Part shown: in pieces, positions 53,449 through 62,296 of the stretch
Layout: each line of letters begins with the position of its first letter
How positions within the stretch are numbered: position 1 is the first letter of the stretch
DNA from: Burkholderia vietnamiensis LMG 10929
GTDB lineage: Bacteria > Pseudomonadota > Gammaproteobacteria > Burkholderiales > Burkholderiaceae
Direction: 5' to 3'
NCBI RefSeq assembly: GCF_000959445.1
Contig: NZ_CP009631.1
Span: forward strand, 930,001 to 994,000
Length of the DNA stretch: 64,000 nt
Notes under the pieces: generated by a model
The model's input: the letters and a program-made list of their open reading frames with translations, nothing else
What the model was told of the DNA's origin: nothing
Databases searched by the model: none
Translations under genes and position numbers: made by a program

Positions 53449-53475
53449 AAACGGCCGCGCATGCGCGGCCGTTTT
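53449..53475. terminator. Bidirectional terminator between lipoprotein operon and puuB
   Basis: A 22-bp perfect palindrome (53451-53472) is preceded by AA and followed by TTT, so it has short U tracts in both directions. It lies between convergent genes, 65 bp after the DUF799 stop and 37 bp after the puuB stop on the other strand. Confidence 0.85.
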
Positions 53476-53509
53476 GCGTTGCAGCGCGAGCGCGTGCCGC
53501 ACGCGCCGC

Positions 53510-54811
53510 TCAGTGCACGCCGAACGCGTCCAGCAGCCTGTACCAGCTCATCGCGAGCACCAGCGCCGGCGTGCGCAGCATCGCGCCGCCGGGGAAGTCG
53601 CGGTGGCGGATCTTGTCGAACAGGTCGAAGCGGCTCGCCTGGCCGTCGATCGCTTCGGCGATCAGCTTGCCCGCGAGCGCGGTCGTGTTCACGCCGTGCC
53701 CCGAGAAGCCCTGCGCGAAGTAGGTGGTCGGCGTCACGCGCCCGAAATGCGGCGCGCGGTTCATCGTGATGTCGACGAAACCGCCCCACGCATAGTCGAT
53801 CTTCACGTCCGCGAGTTGCGGGAACGTCTTCAACATGTCCGCGCGCATCGCGGCCGCGAGGTTGCGCGGCGGCCGCGTCGAATAGCTGACCTTGCCGCCC
53901 CAGACGAGCCGCGTGTCCGGCGCCGGCCGGAAGTAGTCGAGCACGAAGCGGCTGTCGCAGACGGCCGCGCGCGCCGGCATCAGTGCGGCGGCGCGCGCGT
54001 CGCCGAGCGGCTCGGTGGCGATCACGTAGGTGCCGACCGGCATGATCTTCTTCGCCAGCGCGGGCGCCAGCGTGCCGACGTAGGTGTTGCACGCGAGCAC
54101 CACGAAGCGCGCGCGCACGTGGCCTCCAGCGGTCTCGACGACATGGCCGCCCGCCACGTCGCGCACGCGCGTCACGCAGCTGTCCTCGTGGATCCGCACG
54201 CCGGCGTCGGTCGCCGCGCGCGCAAGCCCGAGCGTGTAGTTGAGCGGATGCAGATGACCGCTGTCGGGGTCGTACAGGCCGCCGCGATAGCGCGCCGACT
54301 GCACGAAGTCGCCGAGCGCGTCCGCTTCGACGAAATGCAAGCGCTCGTAGCCGAAGCGCCTGGCGGCCTCGTCGCGCCAGCGCTTCAGCGCATCGGCGTC
54401 GCGCTCGGTGTTCGCCGCGGTCAGGTAGCCGGGCACCAGCGCGCAGTCGATCGCATGCTTGTCGATCCGCGCCTTCACGAGCGACAGCGTTTCGAGCCCC
54501 ATCTCCCAGATCCGCTTCACGTCGCTGTCCGGCATGAAGTTGCCGAACGTATCGATGTCGCACGCGAAGCCGCCGATCAGCTGCCCGCCGTTGCGCCCGC
54601 TCGCCGCCCATCCGACCCGCGACGCCTCGAGCACGGTCACCGAATGGCCGCGCTCCGCGAGGTTCAGGGCGGCCGACAGGCCGGTGAGGCCCGCGCCGAT
54701 CACGCACACGTCGGCGTCGGTCGCGCCGGCGAGCGGCGCATGGCGGGTCGTATCGTTGACGGTCGCCGCGTAGTACGACACGACGTGGGGCTGGTTCGCG
54801 AATGTCTGCAT
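53510..54811 (-). CDS. puuB: Gamma-glutamylputrescine oxidase-like FAD oxidoreductase (copy 1)
   Basis: A 433-residue DAO-family flavoprotein. The dinucleotide motif GAGLTGLSAALNLAERG is at residues 39-55, and SGRNGGQLIGGF near residue 72 and GFSGHGVNTTALAGKLIAEAI near the C-terminus are typical of PuuB and related oxidases. PuuB oxidises gamma-glutamylputrescine to the aldehyde in the Puu pathway. It lies 22 bp after a paralogue and downstream of the putrescine transport genes; a close, but not identical, substrate for the two copies is an inference. Confidence 0.88.
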   Translation of the reverse strand: MQTFANQPHVVSYYAATVNDTTRHAPLAGATDADVCVIGAGLTGLSAALNLAERGHSVTVLEASRVGWAASGRNGGQLIGGFACDIDTFGNFMPDSDVKRIWEMGLETLSLVKARIDKHAIDCALVPGYLTAANTERDADALKRWRDEAARRFGYERLHFVEADALGDFVQSARYRGGLYDPDSGHLHPLNYTLGLARAATDAGVRIHEDSCVTRVRDVAGGHVVETAGGHVRARFVVLACNTYVGTLAPALAKKIMPVGTYVIATEPLGDARAAALMPARAAVCDSRFVLDYFRPAPDTRLVWGGKVSYSTRPPRNLAAAMRADMLKTFPQLADVKIDYAWGGFVDITMNRAPHFGRVTPTTYFAQGFSGHGVNTTALAGKLIAEAIDGQASRFDLFDKIRHRDFPGGAMLRTPALVLAMSWYRLLDAFGVH

Positions 54812-54833
54812 GATGTGGATGTGATCGATTGGC

Positions 54834-56138
54834 TCAGAACAGCTCGCGCACGCGGTGATACAGCATGCCGAGTTCGAGCGCCGGCTGGCGCCACGCGTCG
54901 CCGCCCGGAAAGCGCCGGTGGCGCAGCTGCGCGAACAGGTCGAACGCGCGCGTGTCGCCCGCGATCGCGGCGGCCACCGCGCGTCCGGCGATGCCGGTCA
55001 GCGCGACGCCGTGGCCGCTGAAGCCTTGTACGTAGAAGAAGTTGCGATCGAGCGCGCCGAAGTCCGGCGCGCGGTTGCGCGTGACGTCGACGAAGCCGCC
55101 CCACGCATGCTCGACGCGCGCGTCGGCGAGTTGCGGGAACACGCCGGTCATGCGCTGGCGGATCGCTTCGGCGAGCACCTCGGGCGGCGCGCCCGCCGAG
55201 CTCGCGCGGCCGCCGAACAGCATCCGGTGGTCGGCCGACAGCCGGAAGTAGTCGAGGAAGACGTTGTTGTCGCACACGGCTTCGCGCTGCGCGATCAGCG
55301 CGTCGGCGCGCGCGCGCCCGAGCGGCTCGGTCGCGATGATGTACGACGCGACCGGCGCGATGCGCGCGGCCGTCGCGGCCGGCAGGATGCCGCCCGGCCC
55401 CGCGTTGCAGCACGACACGACGAAGCCGCAGCGCACCTCGCCCGACGGCGTGCGCACGACCGGCCGCGCGCCGCGCGCGACGTCGAGCGCCGGCGTGTGC
55501 GCATGCAGCGCGACGCCTTCGCGCCGCGCGGCGTCGGCGAGGCCCAGGCAATACTTGAGCGGATGCAGATGGCCCGACAGCGGATCGTGGACGCCGGCCA
55601 GATAGCGCGGCGACGCGATGCGCGCGCGGATCCCGGCGGTGTCGAGCCATGACAGCGACGGGTGGCCCCAGCGCGTGCGCGCCGCGTCCATCCACGCACG
55701 CAGATCGCCGACGCGGCGCGGCTTGGTCGCGACCGTCAGGTAGCCGCGCGTGAAGTCGCAGTCGATCGCGTAGCGCGCGATGCGCTCGGCGATCAGCTCG
55801 ACGCCGTCGAGCGACAGCGACCACGCGGCCCGCGCGCCGGCCGCGCCGAGCTGCCGCTCGATCACGCCGTCCTTCGCGAAGCCCGTGATCGCCTGGCCGC
55901 CGTTGCGGCCCGACGCGCCCCAGCCGGGGCGGTGCGCGTCGATCACCGCGACCGACAGCCCGCGCGCGCGGCATTCGAGCGCCGTCGACAGCCCGGCGAA
56001 GCCCGCGCCGATCACGCAGACGTCGACGTCGATCGCGCCGTCGAGCACCGGATCGTTGGTCGGCGGCCGCGTGACGCTGGCTTCGTAATACGAGTCGTGC
56101 GCGAGCGCATCGGCGCGGCGGGTGAAAGACTGCGGCAT
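54834..56138 (-). CDS. puuB: Gamma-glutamylputrescine oxidase-like FAD oxidoreductase (copy 2)
   Basis: A 434-residue paralogue of the following gene, sharing the same architecture: GAGFAGLSTALECRARG at residues 44-60, SGRNGGQAITGFAKDG near 75, and YVQGFSGHGVALTGIAGRAVAAAIAG near 375. The two diverge throughout, with conserved motifs interspersed, so the duplication is not recent. The ATG at 56138 follows GAGGGAG; a longer start at 56183 adds non-conserved residues. It probably acts on a gamma-glutamylated amine. Confidence 0.87.
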   Translation of the reverse strand: MPQSFTRRADALAHDSYYEASVTRPPTNDPVLDGAIDVDVCVIGAGFAGLSTALECRARGLSVAVIDAHRPGWGASGRNGGQAITGFAKDGVIERQLGAAGARAAWSLSLDGVELIAERIARYAIDCDFTRGYLTVATKPRRVGDLRAWMDAARTRWGHPSLSWLDTAGIRARIASPRYLAGVHDPLSGHLHPLKYCLGLADAARREGVALHAHTPALDVARGARPVVRTPSGEVRCGFVVSCCNAGPGGILPAATAARIAPVASYIIATEPLGRARADALIAQREAVCDNNVFLDYFRLSADHRMLFGGRASSAGAPPEVLAEAIRQRMTGVFPQLADARVEHAWGGFVDVTRNRAPDFGALDRNFFYVQGFSGHGVALTGIAGRAVAAAIAGDTRAFDLFAQLRHRRFPGGDAWRQPALELGMLYHRVRELF

Positions 56139-56250
56139 CGAACCGGCTCCCTCGGAGATGGCCGGAGGCGGTGCGCGACGCACCGCGATCCGGCCGGTTG
56201 AAATGACGCGGGACGCCGTGCTCGCGGCACGGCGTCCCGCGCGGCCTGCG

Positions 56251-57843
56251 TCAGAACGAATAGATGAACTGCGTCGCGAGCAGGTCGTTCGACTTGCCGT
56301 ACGAACCGTCGTTGCGCAGGAACACCTTGTTGTTCGCCCAGTCGTGGCGGTATTCGACCTTCACGGTGATCTGCTGGGTCGGATAGAACAGCAGGTCGAG
56401 CGCGACGTCCTGACGGATCGCACCCTTGCAGTCGAAGCCCAGACCGCCGTTCGCCTTCGACGTCGCGAGACAGTCGGCGTCCACGCCGAAGCCGTTGTAC
56501 GGATCCATGCCGTTGCCGTTCAGCGCGATGCCGCCGCCGCCGCCGCCGTTCTTGCTGTTGACGAGCGCGTCGTAGCGCAGCGTCACGCCCATGCGGCCGA
56601 CCACCGGCGCGTTGAACTTGCGGTGCGCGAGCAGCGACAGCCCGTACCACTGTGCGAGCCCGCCGTTGTACGCCGCATTCTGCTGCTGGCCGTAGTCGAG
56701 CTCGGCGTTGTACTGCGTGTCCGCGAGCATGTAGGTCGCATCGAGTTCGCCGAAGAAGAACGTGCCGTAGCCGCTCCCGCCGTTGCCGCCCGGCCCGTAA
56801 TGCACGACGCCGTTCGAGTCGATCGCGCTCGCGAGCGTCTGCCGGCCGATGTTGATCGAGCCGCCGAGATCGAGCGCGCTCGACCACGTGTAGTCCGCGC
56901 GCGCGGTGAAGGTCGGCACCTTGTTGCTGGTCGTGATCGGATCGCCGAGCGCGTTGGTGCCCGTCTGCGTGACCGAGCCGTAGGTGCGGTACTGCTCGTT
57001 GCCGACGAAGAACTTCCACGCCCAGTTGCCCTTCGTGTAGTTCGCGCCCGCGCCGACGTAGCTGCCCGGATCGGAGAAGTCGTACAGCAGGTTGTGCGTG
57101 AGCGTGAGCATCTGGTTCGACTGCTGCACCTCGTAGCCGCCGAAGCTCGGGATCAGACCGGCGACCAGCGTGGTGGTCGCGCTGATCGGCACGTTGATGA
57201 CCGCGGTGTTCAGCAGGTTGTCGGTGATCGAGCCGCGCGAGTTCTGCAGCAGCGTGATGCCGTTGCCGCGGTTCGGCATCAGCGTGATCTCCGCCGACGG
57301 CGCCATCGGGCCGACGCCGAAGGTCTTCTTGATGTCGAGGTACAGATCGCCGAACGTGCTGTTGAAGTAGTTGTACGCGTTCTCGTGGTTCGCGAACAGG
57401 AACGACGACGAGCCGGCCGCGCGGTTGTAGATGTAGGTCGGATCGAGGTAGCCCGTCACCGACAGGCCCGCGAGCGGCCCGGTGGTGGCCGCGTCGGTCA
57501 GCGAGTCGACCTTCAGCTGCTGGTTCGCGATCTGCTGCTTCATTTCGCTGACTTCGTCGTTGGTCAGCGCGGCCTGCGCCTTGCCGTAATCCGGCGACGA
57601 CGGGTCGGCCGCCACGATGGCCGGCCGCGCCGTGCCGCCGGAGCCGGCCGCCCCGGCCGCGCCGGCGTGGGCGACCGCGGCGCCGCCCGGCTGCGCGGCG
57701 AGCTGCGCCTGCATGGCCTTCATCTGCTTCTGCAGCGCGGCGACCTGCGCCTGCAGCGCCTTGATCTCGGCGGATGTGGAGCCGGCCAGCGCGACGCCCG
57801 GCAACGCGCCGGCCACCAGCAGGCAGATCAGTTTCTTCTTCAT
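56251..57843 (-). CDS. DUF3138 family outer-membrane barrel protein
   Basis: A 530-residue protein. A signal peptide (about 1-20, ending VALAG) is followed by a coiled coil (about 21-48, IKALQAQVAALQKQMKAMQAQL), an Ala/Gly-rich linker, a second short helical heptad region (about 90-115), and about 400 residues with alternating aromatic strand patterns ending in a terminal Phe (ATQFIYSF), as in porins. Two cysteines lie in one loop (DADCLAT and FDCKGA). N-terminal coiled coil plus barrel resembles trimeric DcaP/OprB-like porins. It sits inside the putrescine block, 98 bp after potI, suggesting it is the outer-membrane entry for amines; this is inference. Confidence 0.82.
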   Translation of the reverse strand: MKKKLICLLVAGALPGVALAGSTSAEIKALQAQVAALQKQMKAMQAQLAAQPGGAAVAHAGAAGAAGSGGTARPAIVAADPSSPDYGKAQAALTNDEVSEMKQQIANQQLKVDSLTDAATTGPLAGLSVTGYLDPTYIYNRAAGSSSFLFANHENAYNYFNSTFGDLYLDIKKTFGVGPMAPSAEITLMPNRGNGITLLQNSRGSITDNLLNTAVINVPISATTTLVAGLIPSFGGYEVQQSNQMLTLTHNLLYDFSDPGSYVGAGANYTKGNWAWKFFVGNEQYRTYGSVTQTGTNALGDPITTSNKVPTFTARADYTWSSALDLGGSINIGRQTLASAIDSNGVVHYGPGGNGGSGYGTFFFGELDATYMLADTQYNAELDYGQQQNAAYNGGLAQWYGLSLLAHRKFNAPVVGRMGVTLRYDALVNSKNGGGGGGIALNGNGMDPYNGFGVDADCLATSKANGGLGFDCKGAIRQDVALDLLFYPTQQITVKVEYRHDWANNKVFLRNDGSYGKSNDLLATQFIYSF

Positions 57844-57941
57844 TGCGGACTCTCCTTGTCGTGCACCTGTCAATGTGTGATCTGTATTGCGCGCCGCATC
57901 GCGCGGCGCGCGGTCATGTTATGAACAGCTGGAAACGCAAC

Positions 57942-58781
57942 TCACGCGGCCGCGAACGCCGCCTTCATGTCGGCCACGCGGCGTCGCTCGCGCGCGATCA
58001 TCATCTGGTTGACGACGATCACGCCGATCGTCACGGCCGAGATGAACAGCGTCGCGAGCGCGTTCATCTCCGGGTTCAGCCCGAGCCGCACGCGCGAGAA
58101 CACCACCAGCGGCAGCGTGGTCGAACCCGGCCCGGACAGGAACGCCGACAGCACCAGATCGTCGATCGACAGCGTGAACGACAGCAGCCAGCCGGACAGC
58201 AGCGCCTGCGAGATCAGCGGCAACGTGACCACGAAGAACACCTTCAGCGGCGTCGCGCCGAGATCGAGCGCCGCTTCTTCGAGCGACTTGTTCATCTCCT
58301 TCACGCGTGACTGCACGATGATCGCGACGTAGGACACGCAGAGCATCACGTGGCCGATCCAGATCGTCACCATCCCGCGGCCCTTCGGCCAGCCGAACAT
58401 CTGCTCGAGCGCGACGAACAGCAGCAGCAGCGAGATGCCCTGGATCACCTCGGGAATCACCAGCGGCGCGTTGATCATCCCGGTGTACAGCGTGAAGCCC
58501 TTGAAGCGGCCGAAGCGCGCGAGCACGAAGCCGGCCCACGTGCCGATCACCACCGATGCGGTGGCCGTCAGCAGCCCGATCTTCAGCGACAGCCACGCGG
58601 CAGTCAGCAGCTCGTCGTCGTCCAGCAGCGCCGCGTACCACTTCAGCGAGAAGCCCGACCACACGGTCACCAGCTTCGACTCGTTGAACGAGTAGACGAC
58701 CAGGCTGATGATCGGGATGTACAGGAACAGGAAGCCGAACGCGAGAACGCCGGTCGACAGCGGTTTGCTTGGCTTGATCAT
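57942..58781 (-). CDS. potI: Putrescine ABC transporter permease PotI
   Basis: A 279-residue inner-membrane permease with six helices. It has the PotC/PotI-like pattern (YIPIISLVVYSFNESKLVTVWSGFSLKWY near residues 21-50) and an EAA loop (LEEAALDLGATPLKVF near 168). It pairs with PotH to form the channel. The ATG at 58781 overlaps the potH stop by four bases, so translation is coupled. Confidence 0.94.
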   Translation of the reverse strand: MIKPSKPLSTGVLAFGFLFLYIPIISLVVYSFNESKLVTVWSGFSLKWYAALLDDDELLTAAWLSLKIGLLTATASVVIGTWAGFVLARFGRFKGFTLYTGMINAPLVIPEVIQGISLLLLFVALEQMFGWPKGRGMVTIWIGHVMLCVSYVAIIVQSRVKEMNKSLEEAALDLGATPLKVFFVVTLPLISQALLSGWLLSFTLSIDDLVLSAFLSGPGSTTLPLVVFSRVRLGLNPEMNALATLFISAVTIGVIVVNQMMIARERRRVADMKAAFAAA

Positions 58782-59767
58782 TTCGCTTCCTCCAGTTCCT
58801 TGACCTGGTAGTACTGGAACAACGCCATCGGCACCAGCAACAGCAGCACCATCGCGACCGTCACCGCGGACGCCATCGGCCAGTCCATGTTGTTGAAGAA
58901 CTCGTCCCACATCACGCGGCCGATCATCAGCGTGTCGGCGCCGCCGAGCAGTTCCGGAATCACGTATTCGCCGACCGCCGGAATGAACACCAGCAGGCTG
59001 CCGGCGATGATCCCGTTCTTCGACAGCGGCAGCGTGATGCGCGTGAACGCGACCCACGGCTTCGCGCCGAGGTCGTACGCGGCCTCGAGCAGCGTGAGGT
59101 CCATCTTCACGAGGTGCGCGTACAGCGGCATCACCATGAACGGCAGATACGAATAGACCATCCCGATGTAGACGCCCGCGTCGCTGTGATAGAGGCGCAG
59201 CGGCGTATGGATGATGCCGAGCGCGATCAGCGCGTGGTTCAGCAGGCCGTCGTCCTTCAGGATGCCGATCCATGCGTACACGCGGATCAGGAACGACGTC
59301 CAGAACGGCAGCATCACGGCCATCATCAGCACGTTGCGCCGGCCGGGCTCCGCGCGCGCGATGTAGTAGGCCATCGGATAGCCGATCAGCAGGCACAGCA
59401 GCGTCGACACCGCGGCCATCTTCAGCGAGCTGAGATAGGTCGCGATGTACAGGTCGTCCTGCAGCAGGAACGCGTAGTGCGACAGTTGCAGCACGAAGTG
59501 CACGGCGCCGTCCTTCATCTCGACGAGCGACGTGTACGGCGGGATGCTCATCACCTGGTCGGCGAAGCTGATCTTGAACACCAGCACGAACGGCAGCGCG
59601 AAGAACACGGTGAGCCACAGGAACGGCACGCCGATCGCGACGCTGCGGCCCGACGGCAGCAGGCGCGACAGCGCGGCGAAGCGGCTGCGGCGCGCGCGGC
59701 CGGCGCCGGTGCTGGCCGCGCCGGCGGAAACCGGCGCGGACGGAGTGGAAGCGGAGGTTCTGATCAT
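58778..59767 (-). CDS. potH: Putrescine ABC transporter permease PotH
   Basis: A 329-residue inner-membrane permease with six helices after an Ala/Ser-rich N-terminal extension of about 40 residues. Conserved segments are PFLWLTVFFALPFVLVFKISF near 47 and the EAA loop LLEAAYDLGAKPWVAFTRITLPLS near 225. The gene begins seven bases after potG and overlaps potI. Confidence 0.94.
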   Translation of the reverse strand: MIRTSASTPSAPVSAGAASTGAGRARRSRFAALSRLLPSGRSVAIGVPFLWLTVFFALPFVLVFKISFADQVMSIPPYTSLVEMKDGAVHFVLQLSHYAFLLQDDLYIATYLSSLKMAAVSTLLCLLIGYPMAYYIARAEPGRRNVLMMAVMLPFWTSFLIRVYAWIGILKDDGLLNHALIALGIIHTPLRLYHSDAGVYIGMVYSYLPFMVMPLYAHLVKMDLTLLEAAYDLGAKPWVAFTRITLPLSKNGIIAGSLLVFIPAVGEYVIPELLGGADTLMIGRVMWDEFFNNMDWPMASAVTVAMVLLLLVPMALFQYYQVKELEEAK

Positions 59768-59774
59768 GGCGTCC

Positions 59775-60929
59775 TCATTGCGTCAGCACGACGCCGCTCG
59801 CCGGCGACCACGACACGAACACGTCGTCGTTCCACGACGGCGCGTCGTCGCGCATCAGGTTCGAGCTCGACAGGTTCGACACGACCGTCTTGCCGCTCGG
59901 CAGCCGCACGTGATACAGCGAGTAGCTGCCCATGTACGCGATGTCGGTCACCACGCCGCGCGCCCAGTTGTGATGCGAGCCGGGCTTCTCGCGCGACACG
60001 TTCACGCGCTCCGGGCGCACCGAGATGCCGACCGGCATCCCGAGCGGGCCGGTCACGCCGTGGCTCACGTACATGCGCGCCTCGAGGTCGTCGCTCTCGA
60101 CGAAGATGTGATCGGGTTCGTCCTCGACCACGCGCCCCTCGAACAGGTTCGTCGAGCCGATGAATTCGGCCGAGAAGCGGCTGTTCGGGTATTCGTAGAC
60201 TTCGCCGGGCGTGCCGATCTGCACGATCTTGCCTTCGCTCATCACCGCGAGCCGGCTCGCCATCGTCATCGCTTCTTCCTGGTCGTGCGTGACCATCACG
60301 CAGGTCACGTCGACCTTCTCGATGATGTTCACCAGTTCGAGCTGGGTCTTCTGGCGGATCTTCTTGTCGAGCGCCGACATCGGCTCGTCGAGCAGCAGCA
60401 GCTTCGGCCGCTTGACCAGCGAGCGCGCGAGCGCGACGCGCTGCTGCTGGCCGCCCGACAGCTGATGCGGCTTGCGCTTCGCGTACTTGCTCATCTGCAC
60501 GAGCGCGAGCGCGTCGGCCACGCGCTCCTTGATCTCGTTCTTCGGCGTGCCTTCCTGCTTGAGCCCGAACGCGACGTTCGACTCGACCGACATGTGCGGA
60601 AACAGCGCGTACGACTGGAACATCATGTTCACCGGCCGGCGGTACGGCGGCAGCGACGCGAGGTCTTCGCCGTCGACGAAGATCTTGCCGGAGGTGGCCG
60701 TCTCGAGGCCGGCCAGCATGCGCAGCAACGTCGACTTGCCGCAGCCCGAGCTGCCGAGCAGCGCGAACAGCTCGTTCTTCGCGATGGTCAGGTTCACGTT
60801 GTCGACGGCCGTGCTGTCGCCGAACTTCTTCACGACGTTTTCGATGCGCACGAACGCGTCGTTCTTCGAACGGGCCACGGCGGCCGGCTGGGCCTGGCGT
60901 GCAGCAGCGGAAGAGGGTATCGATTGCAT
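59775..60929 (-). CDS. potG: Putrescine ABC transporter ATP-binding protein PotG
   Basis: A 384-residue ATPase driving PotHI. Walker A (GSSGCGKST) is at about residues 59-67, the signature LSGGQQQRVALARS near 155, Walker B (LLLLDEPMSALD) near 180, and the C-terminal TOBE domain with NLFEGRV and ISVRPERVN. The ATG at 60929 follows GGTGA at good spacing; in-frame ATGs at 60941 and 60965 are alternatives. About 190 bp separate it from potF, the widest gap in the transporter genes. Confidence 0.93.
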   Translation of the reverse strand: MQSIPSSAAARQAQPAAVARSKNDAFVRIENVVKKFGDSTAVDNVNLTIAKNELFALLGSSGCGKSTLLRMLAGLETATSGKIFVDGEDLASLPPYRRPVNMMFQSYALFPHMSVESNVAFGLKQEGTPKNEIKERVADALALVQMSKYAKRKPHQLSGGQQQRVALARSLVKRPKLLLLDEPMSALDKKIRQKTQLELVNIIEKVDVTCVMVTHDQEEAMTMASRLAVMSEGKIVQIGTPGEVYEYPNSRFSAEFIGSTNLFEGRVVEDEPDHIFVESDDLEARMYVSHGVTGPLGMPVGISVRPERVNVSREKPGSHHNWARGVVTDIAYMGSYSLYHVRLPSGKTVVSNLSSSNLMRDDAPSWNDDVFVSWSPASGVVLTQ

Positions 60930-61119
60930 GGGATTCACCATTCGTTCTTCACGGATTGCAGGCATGAGCGTCCCCGCACGAGGCGCGCAACGCGACTCGC
61001 GGACGAACGGCTCGTGCCGGATGGAACCGGGCGCGCGGTGCGCGCGGGCGGACGGACGGTCCGCCGATTCAGGCGGGCACGCGTTCAGTACGCGCGTGCG
61101 CCGCCATGACGAAGCCGGC

Positions 61120-62235
61120 TCAGTGGCCCGTCTTCAACTGCGCCCACAGACGGTTTTCGAGGCGCAGGATGTCGGCCGGCATCGGCTTCATCAGCACCAT
61201 CTTCTTCAGCACGTCCTCCGGCGGATAGACGGTCGGGTCCTGCGCGACGGCCGGCGTGACGAACTGGTGCGCCGCCTTGTTCGCGGTCGGATAGAACACC
61301 GTGTTGGTGATCGCCGCGTTGACCTTCGCGTCGGACACGTAGTTGATCCACTTCATCGCGGCCTCGGGGTGCGGTGCATCCTTCGGCACCACCATCACGT
61401 CGAACCACAACAGCCCGCCTTCCTTCGGGTTCGAGAACTTGATGTCGTACGCGCGTTTCGCCTCGGCCGCGCGGCGATGCGCGATGCCGACGTCGCCCGA
61501 CCAGCCGAGCACGACGCACACGTCGTTGTTCGCGAGGTCGTTGATGTAGCCCGACGAGTTGAACTGCGTGATGTACGGGCGAACCTTCTTCAGCACCTCG
61601 AACGCGGCCTGGTAGTCGCCGGGGTTCTTGCTGTTCGGATCGCGGCCCATGTACTGCAGCGTCGCCGCGAACACGTCGACCGCCTGGTCGAGGAACGACA
61701 CGCCGCAGCTCTTCAGCTTCTCCATGTTGGCCGGGTCGAACACCAGCGCCCAGCTGTCGACCGGCGCCTTGTCGCCGAGCGCCTTCTTCACCGCCTGCGC
61801 GTTGTAGCCGATGCCGTCGGTGCCGTATGCCCACGGCACGCCGTACTGGTTGCCCGGATCGGCGTCCGCGATCATCTTCATCAGCAGCGGATCGAGGTTC
61901 GCGAGATTCGGGATCTTCGACTTGTCGAGCTTCTGGTAGACGCCGGCCTGGATCTGCTTGGCCATGTAGTTCGACGTCGGCACGACGATGTCGTAGCCCG
62001 AGCTGCCGGCGAGGAGCTTCGCCTGCAGCGTGTCGTCGCTGTCGTAGTTGTCGTACTTGACGTGGATGCCGGTCTGTTTCTGGAAGTTCGGGATCGTGTC
62101 CGGCGCGATGTAGTCGGACCAGTTGTACACGTTCAGCTCGTCCGCGTGGGCGCACGGGCTGGCGACCGACGTGAACGCGGCAGCGGCGGCGAGGGCCGCG
62201 ATGGAACAGGCTTGGCGAAGAAAGCAGGCACGCAT
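61120..62235 (-). CDS. potF: Putrescine-binding periplasmic protein PotF
   Basis: A 371-residue solute-binding protein. A signal peptide ends at AHA (about residue 31), followed by the classic ELNVYNWSDYIAPDTIPNF start of PotF/PotD/SpuD proteins. Ligand-site residues of the family are visible, such as the NWSDY Trp-Ser-Asp set, SNYMAKQI and GIGYNAQAV segments and the conserved YPTANKAA region. Preference for putrescine rather than spermidine is inferred from the linked pathway. An AGGGGAA site precedes the ATG at 62235. Confidence 0.94.
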   Translation of the reverse strand: MRACFLRQACSIAALAAAAAFTSVASPCAHADELNVYNWSDYIAPDTIPNFQKQTGIHVKYDNYDSDDTLQAKLLAGSSGYDIVVPTSNYMAKQIQAGVYQKLDKSKIPNLANLDPLLMKMIADADPGNQYGVPWAYGTDGIGYNAQAVKKALGDKAPVDSWALVFDPANMEKLKSCGVSFLDQAVDVFAATLQYMGRDPNSKNPGDYQAAFEVLKKVRPYITQFNSSGYINDLANNDVCVVLGWSGDVGIAHRRAAEAKRAYDIKFSNPKEGGLLWFDVMVVPKDAPHPEAAMKWINYVSDAKVNAAITNTVFYPTANKAAHQFVTPAVAQDPTVYPPEDVLKKMVLMKPMPADILRLENRLWAQLKTGH

Positions 62236-62296
62236 GGTGGAGTTCCCCTGGTTATGGCGGCGTGCGGCGCCCGCCGCACGCCCGTAGTCAAAGCCG

